From Candidatus Sulfotelmatobacter sp. (GTDB lineage Bacteria; Acidobacteriota; Terriglobia; Terriglobales; Acidobacteriaceae), in the NCBI GenBank assembly GCA_030041215.1, contig JASHOH010000136.1, positions 186,001 through 250,000 on the forward strand: 64,000 nt of DNA, written 5' to 3'. Under the pieces are notes generated by a model. The model was not told the origin of the DNA. It ran no database searches and saw only the letters and a list, made by a program, of their open reading frames with translations. Positions 16,965-26,428 of this stretch are shown here, in pieces (within the stretch, counting starts at the first letter, position 1; each line of letters opens with the position of its first letter). The translations under genes were made by a program, and so were the position numbers.

Positions 16965-18110
16965 TCAGTCAAAAATCAGCGATTCCACAAAGGTTTCGAT
17001 TTCCGTGCGCAGGCGGTCGAAAGTAAACGATTTCTCCTCGAACTCTAGTGGCAGATGAGGGATTCCGGCACCCTCCAGTTCCTGCTTGTACGGCACGTAA
17101 TCGAAGTAAGCGGGTTCGCAGAACTTGGCAATCAGGAAGAGAACCGCATCCGCCTTGCTCCGTCGAACCTTTTCGACCAGCCCCTCCCAGCGAGGCTTGC
17201 GGAAGTCATGACGCACCGAGGAGTACACAGAGCGATCAAGATAGCTACAAGCGAGCGCCAGCAGCGGATCGCCATCCGTAGGAATGTCGCTGTCGAACCA
17301 GTTCTGCCCGATCACAAAATCATCGTCGACGATGTAGCAGCCGGCTTCTTCAATGAGCCGGATCAGCGGGAGAGGGGGCTGCTCGCAGAACGAGCCTTCC
17401 ACCACGATGCGAATCGAATCCCGTTTCTTGGCGTTGCGCGAAGGGAAATGAGTCAGCGCCTGCTCCAATTCGGTGGTGTGTTCCTCGACCGGCAGGAAGT
17501 TTCCGCAGCGAATGAGTTGATAAAGCTCCGACGTAGGAACCAGCTCCGGACTCCGCCTGCGCAGTTCATAAAGTTCCCGAATCAACGCCCGGTTGCGGTT
17601 ATAGAGAGCGATGGAGCAGGCCAGCGCATCGTCGTTGACCTTGCAGTTGCCCAGGCGCTCCAGCTCACCGAGGACGCGCCGATATTCTTCCGCCAGAAAT
17701 TGTGTAGCCGCCGGTGAGCTCGGATTATGCGGTAAGTGGAGGAAGTCGACATACATCGAGGGAAAATTGCGCTTCATGACGAAGCACAGATTTCTCGCCG
17801 AATCGCAAATCGTGGAAAACAGGAATCCGTCAAACGGTTCGAGGTGCCCGGTGAGGCCCATTTCCAGGGTGGTCTTAACGATCGAGCAAATGAATGAGCC
17901 GAAGCGGGCGTCGGCGTGTTGAATGTCGAGCCGGTCACCCGCGCCGCTGAGGCCGACCGGCAACATGCCCGCAGCGTGGATCAACTCGACCGGGGCATAG
18001 ACGGGAAAATATGCAATTACTTGGCCGCCGGGATGCTGCTCTTTCCACTTGCGCACCGAGGGAAAGCCCAAGTCGCTACATCTATCGAACGATCGTTCGA
18101 AAAAATACAT
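16965..18110 (-). CDS. bcrC: Benzoyl-CoA reductase subunit C
   Basis: 381 residues of the same dehydratase family as BcrB. VIAYFPVYAPVELIHAAGMLPVGLSG (given here as two parts: VIAYFPVYAPVEL and IHAAGMLPVGLSG) near residues 31-56 is the family entry motif. Cluster cysteines are expected in GSFICSIVKTTLEM, FSTICDSARNLCF and LIAKFCEPAYFDY. It is the first gene of the operon and pairs with BcrB. The first 25 residues align with the expected family N-terminus, which supports the ATG at 18110. No Shine-Dalgarno is present; a TATTTT box at 18118-18123 would put transcription start at or next to the ATG, suggesting a leaderless mRNA (inference). Confidence 0.9.
   Translation of the reverse strand: MYFFERSFDRCSDLGFPSVRKWKEQHPGGQVIAYFPVYAPVELIHAAGMLPVGLSGAGDRLDIQHADARFGSFICSIVKTTLEMGLTGHLEPFDGFLFSTICDSARNLCFVMKRNFPSMYVDFLHLPHNPSSPAATQFLAEEYRRVLGELERLGNCKVNDDALACSIALYNRNRALIRELYELRRRSPELVPTSELYQLIRCGNFLPVEEHTTELEQALTHFPSRNAKKRDSIRIVVEGSFCEQPPLPLIRLIEEAGCYIVDDDFVIGQNWFDSDIPTDGDPLLALACSYLDRSVYSSVRHDFRKPRWEGLVEKVRRSKADAVLFLIAKFCEPAYFDYVPYKQELEGAGIPHLPLEFEEKSFTFDRLRTEIETFVESLIFD
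18085..18100. promoter_or_regulatory. Perfect 16-bp palindrome at the start of bcrC
   Basis: TCGAACGATCGTTCGA is its own reverse complement. It lies within codons 4-9 of bcrC, 10 to 25 bases downstream of the start codon. A 16-base perfect palindrome is expected about once by chance in a window this long, so only the location makes it a candidate repressor operator. Confidence 0.35.
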
Positions 18111-18117
18111 ATAGCAG

Positions 18118-18160
18118 AAAATACAGCATCTTCGACCTATGGTCTGTGACGGAGATCACA
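18118..18160 (-). promoter_or_regulatory. CRP/FNR-family site and -10 box upstream of bcrC
   Basis: TGTGACGGAGATCACA at 18145-18160 is a perfect TGTGA-N6-TCACA element, the CRP-type consensus (FNR would prefer TTGAT-N4-ATCAA). Its centre is 42 bases upstream of the bcrC ATG, and TATTTT at 18118-18123 fits a -10 box. That is the spacing of class II activation, with transcription beginning at about 18111. It sits in the only gap (94 bases) between the cytochrome operon and the benzoyl-CoA operon on this strand. Confidence 0.6.
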
Positions 18161-18204
18161 AACTGAGATTACCTAGGGTGGAATGTCGCTTGTTCGTCTC
18201 TTAA

Positions 18205-19453
18205 CTAACTCTCTATTCTCTTTATGTACAGCCGAAGCCCTACGAGCACCATTGCAATCGCGATGAGGGACACTCCCAAACCGGCGCGGCGACGGTTGCG
18301 CTCCACCATCGCGTCCTTGCCGGCTTGCAGGTTCTTGGCAGCGATTTTCAGGCCGGCTTGAATATCCTGATTCACTAAATCTGTCCGGAAACTATGGATC
18401 GTGACGCGAGCCTTGGTCAACGAATCTCGCGCTTCATTTTGTCCCAGCCGCGCTTCGCTTACCTCCATGCCAGAAGACTCAGCGAGAGCGAGAGTCTTGT
18501 CTGCGCTCTTAATCGCCGCATCCAATTTCGTCAGATCAGCCAGGAGTGCTGCCCGGGCTTGATCACATTTGTCACCGGGGGTGTGGCAGCGCATGCAGAC
18601 GGCGTCTGGGCCAGTTCCAAGTTTCGCGTCTGTGGGATAGGCGATGGCGTGATTCCCGTGACAAACAACGCAACCGGGAAGGCCAGCCGCCTGAAAAGCT
18701 TGCTTGTGCGAACTCTTTTCGTACATCTGGTCCTGGAATGCGTGACAGTTCGAACACACATTCTGGACCTTATCTATTCCCGGAGGAACGGCGCCGTGGT
18801 TTCCGTGGCAGGTTGAGCAGGTTGGCGCGCTCAAGTCGCCGCGCACGGCTAATGCCTCATGATGAACGCTCGCCTTGTAGTTCGCGAATTGATCGGTTGG
18901 AATGGGATATCCCTTCATGTAATCCGCATCAGCGTGACAATGAGCGCACGTGTTCGCCACGTTAACCGGATTCACCGTGGAACGGGGATCGCTGGGAGCT
19001 CTTAAATCGTGCACACTATGGCAATCTGTGCACACCGCTACCTTTGAGTCGCCGACCGCGAGGTGCTTGCCGTGAACGCTGGTGCGGTACTGGACCAACT
19101 GATCAGTACGCAGACTGGGGTCAAACTGGCGAATATAGGCGGGATCGGAATGGCAGTTGCCGCACAACTGAGGAATCTGCTTGCGCTCGATTTTGCCTTT
19201 CCACCCAGCCTTTGGGCTCATCGCTTTGTCTGGATCGTCGCTGGTCGCGTCTCCCCCGTGACAACTGGTGCAGGTTAGGCCCTTTTGCGCGTGTATGTCC
19301 TGACTGAACTTCTCCTGCGTGACTCCCAGAGGATCAGGTAAGGCCGCATGACAATCCAGGCAGGAGTTCTTAGTTTGCCCATAAGCCATGCATGCCCCCA
19401 GCACCAGCAAGATGGCAAGTTCGAACTGGTGGGTCGCACCGAGAGGTCGCGGC

Positions 19454-19479
<26 letters not shown>
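18205..19479 (-). CDS. Nine-haem cytochrome c with C-terminal membrane anchor
   Basis: 424 residues. A signal segment ([17 protein letters not shown]) is followed by nine CxxCH motifs in order: CLDCH, CTSCH, CGNCH, CTDCH, CAHCH, CSTCH, CSNCH, CVVCH and CMRCH. After residue 300 there is a haem-free, charged helical stretch and a final membrane helix ([18 protein letters not shown]) with a positive tail, so the haem part faces the periplasm. The start overlaps the end of the cytochrome b gene by 26 bases; MAILQNK at 19473 is an alternative start. With Rieske and cytochrome b it should form an alternative bc-type quinol-oxidising complex in which the multihaem subunit replaces cytochrome c1. Confidence 0.9.
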
Positions 19480-20535
<1,056 letters not shown>

Positions 20536-20539
<4 letters not shown>

Positions 20540-21045
20540 GCCTCCCGCTTGCGGCTGACGACAATTTCGTCGCCACGCGAGTGCACGTCAAACACCTCCA
20601 GCGGCCTGGGCGGAGGGCCGGAAACATTGCGGCCGTTGAGATCGTAGATTCCGTTGTGGCAGGCACACCAGATTTGCCGCAGATCGCTGCGATACTGCAC
20701 CGTACAGCCCAGGTGGGTGCAAGTCGCTGACAAAGCGCGATAAGTGCCGTCTGCATTCATGACTAGCAAGCCGGGGCGGTTGCCGAAACGGAAAATCTTG
20801 CCGGAATTCGGCTTCAACTCCGTCAGCTTGGCGGCGACGATTTCCTCTGCGCCCAGGTCCGCTACTGGCGGAGGAATAAGATAACGCAGCACAGGGTAGA
20901 GAAAAGACATGAAAGAGGCGATCAGTCCGCCACCGAGAAAGATTTCGATCATGCGACGGCGTGCGGTGTTGGGTTGCGTGAGCCGACCAGCGCTCATCGC
21001 TGCTCGGTGTTCGTTCTGCCGAAGGACATCCAAGTCATTCCTCAT
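20536..21045 (-). CDS. Rieske iron-sulfur protein
   Basis: 169 residues. One N-terminal membrane anchor ([20 protein letters not shown]) is preceded by about 30 charged residues. The [2Fe-2S] ligands are in CTHLGCTV and CACHNGIYD (Cys-x-His and Cys-x2-His). The last 40 residues contain the usual [14 protein letters not shown] overlap with cytochrome b means translational coupling. MSAGRLTQP and MIEIFLGG are alternative downstream starts; I kept the longest, since the gap to the upstream gene is only 15 bases. Confidence 0.9.
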
Positions 21046-21060
21046 GGGTTGATCCCTCGA

Positions 21061-21525
21061 TCAGGCAGAACGCACCTCCACCGTGCGCTGCATCTCGCGG
21101 AGCCACATCGTCTGGAACAGTTGCAGGCGATGTCCCACGACGACCGCCAAATTCAGAGCGATTTTGTATGCCGCCGCCGGATTTCCAGAGAAATACTTGA
21201 GCAACGCCTCTCGCGGTAATGCGATCACCTCTGCGTCCAGCAGCGCCGCGGTGGCGGTGAGCGTGAATCGGTAGGGGGGAATCAAGGCCGACCAGCCCAC
21301 TGCCTGCCCCGGCGCTCTCTCTTCCACGAAAACATCTTCCTCTCCGCCCCGGACCCGCATCGGCAAAGTAAGCTTGACCCGGCCGCGTTCGATCAGGAAC
21401 AGGGAATCGGCTCGATCTCCCAGTTGAAACAGGGTGGTTCTGGCGGGGACATTTCGACGTGTGCCCAGATTCAGAACCTGCTTGACTTCAGCGGAGGAGA
21501 GACCCTTCAGCAGTTCATGCTCCAT
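21061..21525 (-). CDS. Cyclic-nucleotide-binding-domain protein without DNA-binding domain
   Basis: 154 residues from ATG 21525 (a GTG three codons earlier is possible). The whole protein is one CRP/FNR-type sensory beta-roll: LFQLGDRADSLFLIERGRVKL, a phosphate-binding-cassette-like PGQAVGWSALIPPYRFTLTA, VIALPREALLKYFSGNPAAAY and a C-terminal helix. There is no helix-turn-helix after it, so it cannot act as a classical CRP regulator. It sits between the small membrane protein and the Rieske gene, so it probably tunes the complex or senses a ligand for it (inference). Confidence 0.75.
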   Translation of the reverse strand: MEHELLKGLSSAEVKQVLNLGTRRNVPARTTLFQLGDRADSLFLIERGRVKLTLPMRVRGGEEDVFVEERAPGQAVGWSALIPPYRFTLTATAALLDAEVIALPREALLKYFSGNPAAAYKIALNLAVVVGHRLQLFQTMWLREMQRTVEVRSA

Positions 21526-21536
21526 GGGCCACACTC

Positions 21537-21869
21537 TCAGTTCACAAAGGGCGAGTTAGTTTTGCTGTGCAGCTTGGCCTGCGTGGGAGATTCCAGAAAG
21601 GATTCCGCAGCAGCCTGCTCCATGCGCACATGGTTTTCGATTTGCAGCAAGAGAACTTCGATAGGCACCTGCCTCGTCGGCATGGCCGGCGGCGCAGGGA
21701 CAGTGTCGGAGAAGAAGCGAGTTGGCGCGATCGCCTTTACTAAAGGAAGCTGCGGCTGTGGACGCTCCGGCGAATCAGAGTGCTCCGAGCGCGTCGCTGC
21801 TCCAAACGCCGCCGCCGCGACTCCCACTCCAAATACGGTGATGCACAAAGCCATCAAAAACATTTCCAT
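21537..21869 (-). CDS. Small membrane-anchored hypothetical protein
   Basis: 110 residues from the ATG at 21869, which follows AAGGAGG at good distance; the frame extends 14 codons upstream without a better signal. One N-terminal membrane helix (MFLMALCITVFGVGVAAAAFGA) is followed by a Pro-rich linker and a short helical tail (IEVLLLQIENHVRMEQAAAE). No cofactor motif and no recognised family. It is the first gene of the Rieske/cytochrome operon, directly behind a sigma-54-like promoter, so it may be a small subunit or assembly factor of the complex. Confidence 0.65.
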   Translation of the reverse strand: MEMFLMALCITVFGVGVAAAAFGAATRSEHSDSPERPQPQLPLVKAIAPTRFFSDTVPAPPAMPTRQVPIEVLLLQIENHVRMEQAAAESFLESPTQAKLHSKTNSPFVN

Positions 21870-21900
21870 GGCACTGGCCTCCTTCCACACATTTCTATTC

Positions 21901-21916
21901 GCACGTGCCATGCCAG
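21901..21916 (-). promoter_or_regulatory. Putative sigma-54 promoter of the Rieske/cytochrome operon
   Basis: Read on the minus strand, CTGGCATGGCACGTGC has GG and GC dinucleotides with the -24/-12 spacing (TGGCAT, then GTGC). The match to TGGCAC-N5-TTGC is imperfect. It would start transcription about 20 bases before the first ATG of the operon. The divergent gene pair encodes an NtrC-type activator with the GAFTGA loop, which requires sigma-54. Confidence 0.45.
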
Positions 21917-21986
21917 AGCGGAGGTGGAACTAACTCCTTATTAACTGGCCATGTTGTGAGCCGTGGCCCGTTAGGACTGCCACAAT

Positions 21987-22020
21987 GTCAGTCAGGGCCT
22001 GACTTTTCGTCAGTCATTGA
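21987..22020. promoter_or_regulatory. Repeated GTCAGTCA elements, candidate enhancer site
   Basis: GTCAGTCA occurs at 21987-21994 and again at 22009-22016, exactly 22 bases apart (two helical turns). Between them GTCAGGGCCTGAC and CTGACTTTTCGTCAG form short inverted repeats. The block lies about 70-120 bases upstream of the sigma-54-like promoter and in the divergent gap before the sensor-kinase gene, which suits binding of the NtrC-type regulator. Confidence 0.5.
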
Positions 22021-22188
22021 CCGGCACGCTTGGGAGGAATTTTATTGCTTTGGCAGGCCCACAACTAGGTACACTCACATCCGGCCTGCCCAAACAAACG
22101 CTCGCTTCAATGGCAACCAAGCTGCACCACTACTCGTTGACGGTAATCCTTGCGTGTGCCATCATCCCGCAATGTTGGTGCCGTTATC

Positions 22189-24054
22189 ATGAAGCTGCGT
22201 TTTGCCAGTATGACGGTCGGCCTCGCCCTTGGCATTACTGCGGCGGTGGTCGTAGCCTGCACAGTTGCCGCTTACGTTTTTTCGACCCGCCATTTTAAGA
22301 GCCTTCTCGAAACCGCCCACACCAGCGCGCTTGCCGAAGGTGAATTGATCCGAACTGCGCTCGAACACCAGATGATGGGCAATGACCGCACGCTCATCGC
22401 GCAAATGATCGAAAGCTTCGGCAAGCAGGCGCGCGTCGAACAACTTGTGGTTCTCGACCGCAATGGCGTGGAGCGTTATTCCAGCAGGCCCGGAACCGTA
22501 GCAAATGATTTTCGGATCGATTCCCCTACCTGCCAGGCCTGCCATCGCGATCCGCCGGAACGGCGCGGATCAAGCCGCGTGATCGAGACTCGTGGAGGGA
22601 CGGTTCTGCGAACCGTCATCCCGATTCGCAACCATGGCGAGTGCCAGCGCTGCCACGATCCTCAACAGAAAATCAACGGCGTCCTCATTTTTGATTACAA
22701 CGCAGGAGAGGTCCGAGCCGCGATGACGCGCGATCTGCGCTGGATGGTAGCCGGAACAGGAGCGCTGACCTTCGTGATTGTGGGGGCTATCGCTTTAGTC
22801 ATCCGGTTGTCGGTGCTGCGCCGCTTGCAACGCTTCGAAAACACTGCGCGTCTGATCGCTCAAGGCGACCTCGAACGCCGCGTGCCAGCGGAAGGATCGG
22901 ACACGCTGGCGTGGATGGCCAAGGAGTTTAACGAAATGGCCGATTCGGTGTCAGGGCTGGTCGGCGAAGTGCGCACTCAGCGGGAGCGGCTGGAAACAGT
23001 CATCAACAGCATCGATGACGGCATCGTAGTACTCGATCCCGAGCGAAAGATCATCGCGGCCAACGATGCTTTTTTACAGCGGGCTGGCAACTCTCGCGAG
23101 CAAGTCCTTGGTGTTTGCTGCTCGCAGCTTGAGCCCGGGCCGTGTAACCTGTCCGACTGCCCTACTCTTGCCTGTCTGCGGTCGGGAGAGCGCCAGGTCC
23201 GAATCTGCGAGCGCAGGACAGCCGACAACACCGTGGCCTGGGAGGAAATCCACTCATCCCCCATTCTGGACGCCTCAGGGAGACTGGTTCAGGTCGTGGA
23301 AGTCTGGCGCGACATCTCGGAACGTCGCGCAGCGGAGGCGAAATTGGCCGAGTCGTACCGCCTTGCATCGGTCGGAGTCCTGGCTTCCGGGTTTTCGCAC
23401 GAGATGAACACGCCTCTGGCAACGACCCTGATGTGCGTGGAGGGAATCCTACGCGAAACTCCTCCCGGGCAGAATGGAGATCAAACTAGAATTCGCGATC
23501 ATGCGGCCATCGCGCGCGAGCAGATTTTGCGTTGCCGCGGCATCACGCAGCACTTCCTCCGCCTGGCGCGGGGACAGCGGCACGCCGCAGATATCGTGGA
23601 TCTCGATGCGGCTATCGCGGCCGCGCAGAAGCTCGTCGATCCCACGGCCCGTGCCAGCTCCGTCAACGTCGTAGTGCAACCGTTGGCAACAACGCTGCAT
23701 GTTCGGGCAGACGAGGCAGAGTTGCAAAATTTGCTCGTCAATCTTCTGCTGAATGCGATTCAGGCATCGAAACCGGGCGGCAAAGTCGTCATTGCCACCG
23801 AAGGCGGTGATGCCGTTCACATTCGCGTAACCGACGAAGGCTGCGGCATTGCTCCGGAGTACCGGCAAAAGATTTTTGAACCCTTTTTCAGCCTTCGTAA
23901 TGGCGGAACAGGCCTCGGCCTGTTTCTGTCGCTGAATGCCGTGCGCAGTTGGGGCGGTACCATCACGGTCGAGAGCACGCCCGGAAAAGGATCGACATTC
24001 GAGGTCGTCATCCCGTCAATTCAATCTTCCGAGCAAGCGAAAGATGGACAATGA
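22189..24054 (+). CDS. Membrane sensor histidine kinase with two periplasmic haem c motifs
   Basis: 621 residues. Membrane helix 1 is at about residues 8-32. The periplasmic part contains CQACH and CQRCH (about residues 120 and 155), two c-type haem sites. After helix 2 (GTGALTFVIVGAIALVI) come a HAMP domain, a PAS domain with a Cys-rich loop (GVCCSQLEPGPCNLSDC), the dimerisation box FSHEMNTPLATTL with the phospho-acceptor His, and an ATPase domain (NLLLNAIQASKPGG, DEGCGIAPEYR, GGTGLGLFLS). It is a likely redox or gas sensor for the regulator that follows with a 4-base overlap. ATG 22189 was chosen because the helix starts there. Confidence 0.9.
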   Translation: MKLRFASMTVGLALGITAAVVVACTVAAYVFSTRHFKSLLETAHTSALAEGELIRTALEHQMMGNDRTLIAQMIESFGKQARVEQLVVLDRNGVERYSSRPGTVANDFRIDSPTCQACHRDPPERRGSSRVIETRGGTVLRTVIPIRNHGECQRCHDPQQKINGVLIFDYNAGEVRAAMTRDLRWMVAGTGALTFVIVGAIALVIRLSVLRRLQRFENTARLIAQGDLERRVPAEGSDTLAWMAKEFNEMADSVSGLVGEVRTQRERLETVINSIDDGIVVLDPERKIIAANDAFLQRAGNSREQVLGVCCSQLEPGPCNLSDCPTLACLRSGERQVRICERRTADNTVAWEEIHSSPILDASGRLVQVVEVWRDISERRAAEAKLAESYRLASVGVLASGFSHEMNTPLATTLMCVEGILRETPPGQNGDQTRIRDHAAIAREQILRCRGITQHFLRLARGQRHAADIVDLDAAIAAAQKLVDPTARASSVNVVVQPLATTLHVRADEAELQNLLVNLLLNAIQASKPGGKVVIATEGGDAVHIRVTDEGCGIAPEYRQKIFEPFFSLRNGGTGLGLFLSLNAVRSWGGTITVESTPGKGSTFEVVIPSIQSSEQAKDGQ

Positions 24055-25409
24055 AGCAACCTTCTCTGCTTCTGGTCGATGACGATGCCGCTTTCCGCCA
24101 TGTAATGGCCGGTGAACTGGGGCGCTTTGGTTACCAGGTTGACGCTGTAGGGACCGGTGAGGAAGCCATCGAGCGAGTAGCGGCAGCCGAACCCGAAGTC
24201 GTCTTACTCGACCTGCGCCTGCCGGGTATGGGCGGAATCGAAACCTTAAAAGCCATCCAGGCCGCAACCCCGTCAACCGAAGTCATTATGTTGACGGGAC
24301 ACGGCTCCATTGATACGGCGATCGAATCGGTTCGCATTGGCGCCTGCGACTACGTCGTGAAACCTTGCCCGCTGGATGAACTTCAGATTCGCATTCAACG
24401 CGCAATTGAGCGACGATGCCTGCGCCAGCGAGCGACACTTCTCGAACGTGGTCTGACTCCACCGGATCTCAGCAATTCATTCATTGGCGACAGCCCGGAG
24501 TTCCGCCGCCTGCTCAACTTGATCGAGCGCGTGGCACCCAGTGATTCAACTGTGCTGATAACCGGCGAGACAGGCGCGGGCAAAGAGCGAGTAGCCAAGC
24601 TGATTCACGCCCGCAGTTCCCGACGGTCGAAGCCATTCGTGGTGGTGGAGTGCGCCGCGTTGCAGGAAAGCCTGTTGCAGAGCGAACTGTTCGGCCACGA
24701 GCGTGGCGCCTTCACTGGCGCGGACCGCGCCAAACCTGGCTTGTTCGAAGTTGCCAATGGAGGGACGATTTTCCTCGACGAGATCGGAGAAATAAGTCCC
24801 GCTACCCAGACGAAGTTATTGCGTGTGCTCGACACTTCCACGTTCCGCCATGTCGGCAGCACGAGGGAAATTCGCGTAGACGTCCGGATTCTGACGGCGA
24901 CTAACCGCGATGTGCCGGCCATGGTGCGGCAACGCTTGTTCCGGGAAGACCTGTTCTACCGCCTCAGCACAATCACGGTGGAGGTGCCTCCGCTGCGCGC
25001 GCGTGGCGGCGACGTGGATTTGCTGGCACAACATTTCGCGAGCGTGCTCAACGAGCGATTCGGCTCCAACAAGCAGATCAGCGAAGCGGCCCTGCAGCTT
25101 CTGCGCCGCCACAACTGGCCCGGCAACGTGCGCGAACTTCTGCACGTGGTCGAAGCTGCTCTCGTACTCTGCGAAGGATCGCAGGTTCTGCCCGAGCACT
25201 TACCCGCTTCCCTCCGCGCTATGAAACCCGCTGCCCAAACCGGGACCTTGGTACAGGACACTCCACTGCCGACACTGCAGGAAGCAGAGCTTATACACAT
25301 CCGAATGGCGCTCGCAGCCAGCAAAGGGCACCGCGGAAATGCAGCTAAGATTCTAGGAATCAGCGAGCGGAATTTGTACCGGAAGCTGCGCGAGCACGGC
25401 CTCGTATGA
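24051..25409 (+). CDS. NtrC-family sigma-54-dependent response regulator
   Basis: 452 residues from the ATG overlapping the kinase stop (ATGA). Receiver domain: SLLLVDDDAAF, phospho-acceptor Asp in VVLLDLRLPGMGG, and VMLTGHGS-type switch with Lys in YVVKPCPLDE. AAA+ domain: Walker A GETGAGKERVAK, sigma-54 contact loop GAFTGAD, Walker B GGTIFLDEIGEIS, and arginine fingers near RQRLFREDLFYRL. The C-terminal Fis-type helix-turn-helix contains HRGNAAKILGISERNLYRKL. It should receive phosphate from the haem sensor and activate sigma-54 promoters; the divergent Rieske/cytochrome operon is the prime target. Confidence 0.93.
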   Translation: MKQPSLLLVDDDAAFRHVMAGELGRFGYQVDAVGTGEEAIERVAAAEPEVVLLDLRLPGMGGIETLKAIQAATPSTEVIMLTGHGSIDTAIESVRIGACDYVVKPCPLDELQIRIQRAIERRCLRQRATLLERGLTPPDLSNSFIGDSPEFRRLLNLIERVAPSDSTVLITGETGAGKERVAKLIHARSSRRSKPFVVVECAALQESLLQSELFGHERGAFTGADRAKPGLFEVANGGTIFLDEIGEISPATQTKLLRVLDTSTFRHVGSTREIRVDVRILTATNRDVPAMVRQRLFREDLFYRLSTITVEVPPLRARGGDVDLLAQHFASVLNERFGSNKQISEAALQLLRRHNWPGNVRELLHVVEAALVLCEGSQVLPEHLPASLRAMKPAAQTGTLVQDTPLPTLQEAELIHIRMALAASKGHRGNAAKILGISERNLYRKLREHGLV

Positions 25410-25534
25410 TTAGAAGTGGGAGGAAGAGTGCAGGCTCGGGCCATTCTGCACGGATTGTGGGCTACCATTTCTTGCGATTTCTCACTATTAAATCGGGCTG
25501 GAGAGAACGGAGTCTCGACTTCCAACTCAAAATA

Positions 25535-26419
25535 CTAGCGAAAACTAGCTACGCGTTCTCCGTCTCCCAAGACAGCATGAAATTGTCCCATCGTCGTTTC
25601 AAAAGCCTGAACCGTTAGACGTTCGAGCGGCCATTTTCGCAACTCTTCTGAGAGCACCTCGATTCCCCATGGACCGCGGTATCCTGCGTCTTGCATCGCC
25701 GCGATAAAACCTTTTACATCGAATTCACCCTGGCCACACAAGCGGCGGTGGTTTACGGTGTCCTCGTGCAAGCTCCAAGGACATTCAAAGGTGCCGTCGT
25801 TCAGTTCAACGCTAATAATGTATTGCGAGGGAATGCGGCGCAGTTCATCGTAAGGAATTTTGAGCTTCACGATATGCCAGGTGTCCAGAGAAATGCCGCC
25901 ATTGCTGGCGCCGGCGCCTTCCACAAGCTTGAGTGAATCCTCCAGAGTTTGGATCATGGCGAACGGCATTAACTCGAACCCCACTTTGGTTCCGCGCTTT
26001 GCCGCTTCAGCGCACAACGTGGCAAAAGCCTCGATCAAGCCCGGCATAGGCGTCGTTTGCTGATAGAAATCGCCGACTTTCACGTGATGTGCCTGCAAAG
26101 CTTCGGCTGCATCGAGGAGCATTCTCTTGCAAATATCAGATTGCCTCTTTCGCTCGCCATCGAGAAACCAGTCAGTGAGGAATTCCAGTTCGAGGTACTT
26201 GATCCCGTTGTCGTCGAGAATTTGCTTCATCTCCTTGAGCGTGCGCGTGCGGAGTATGTGCGCAAGATCGGCGTGCCAGATACCAAACCCGGTGAAACCG
26301 GCTCTGGCAGCGGATTCTACGCGGTCGAGGAAATCGAAAGGGCTGTATTCCTTGTCGGTGTGAGGAAGACCGCAGGAGATGGTCCAGTAGGAAGCGAGCA
26401 GGTCAACCTGGCTCTTCAT
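25535..26419 (-). CDS. TIM-barrel sugar-phosphate isomerase/epimerase family protein
   Basis: 294 residues of the AP-endonuclease-2-like barrel. Metal-ligand segments are visible: GIWHADLAHIL, LELEFLTDWF, GFELMPFAM (Glu), SLDTWHIVKL (Asp, His), SVELNDGTFE and WGIEVLSEE (Glu). The family includes isomerases, epimerases and dehydratases; the substrate cannot be read from sequence. It follows E1 beta by nine bases and ends that operon, convergent with the NtrC-type gene. A weak ribosome site precedes the ATG. Confidence 0.8.
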   Translation of the reverse strand: MKSQVDLLASYWTISCGLPHTDKEYSPFDFLDRVESAARAGFTGFGIWHADLAHILRTRTLKEMKQILDDNGIKYLELEFLTDWFLDGERKRQSDICKRMLLDAAEALQAHHVKVGDFYQQTTPMPGLIEAFATLCAEAAKRGTKVGFELMPFAMIQTLEDSLKLVEGAGASNGGISLDTWHIVKLKIPYDELRRIPSQYIISVELNDGTFECPWSLHEDTVNHRRLCGQGEFDVKGFIAAMQDAGYRGPWGIEVLSEELRKWPLERLTVQAFETTMGQFHAVLGDGERVASFR

Positions 26420-26428
26420 TGCACGTTC

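Noticed and set aside
14030-18110. 2-Hydroxyglutaryl-CoA or lactoyl-CoA dehydratase with activator
   Set aside because: The ATPase and two-subunit families overlap, but two ATPase genes plus had, oah and dch in the same operon fit only benzoyl-CoA reductase.
23162-23422. Small antisense frame within the sensor kinase
   Set aside because: No ribosome site, no homology-like motifs, and the sense strand has clear PAS and kinase motifs.
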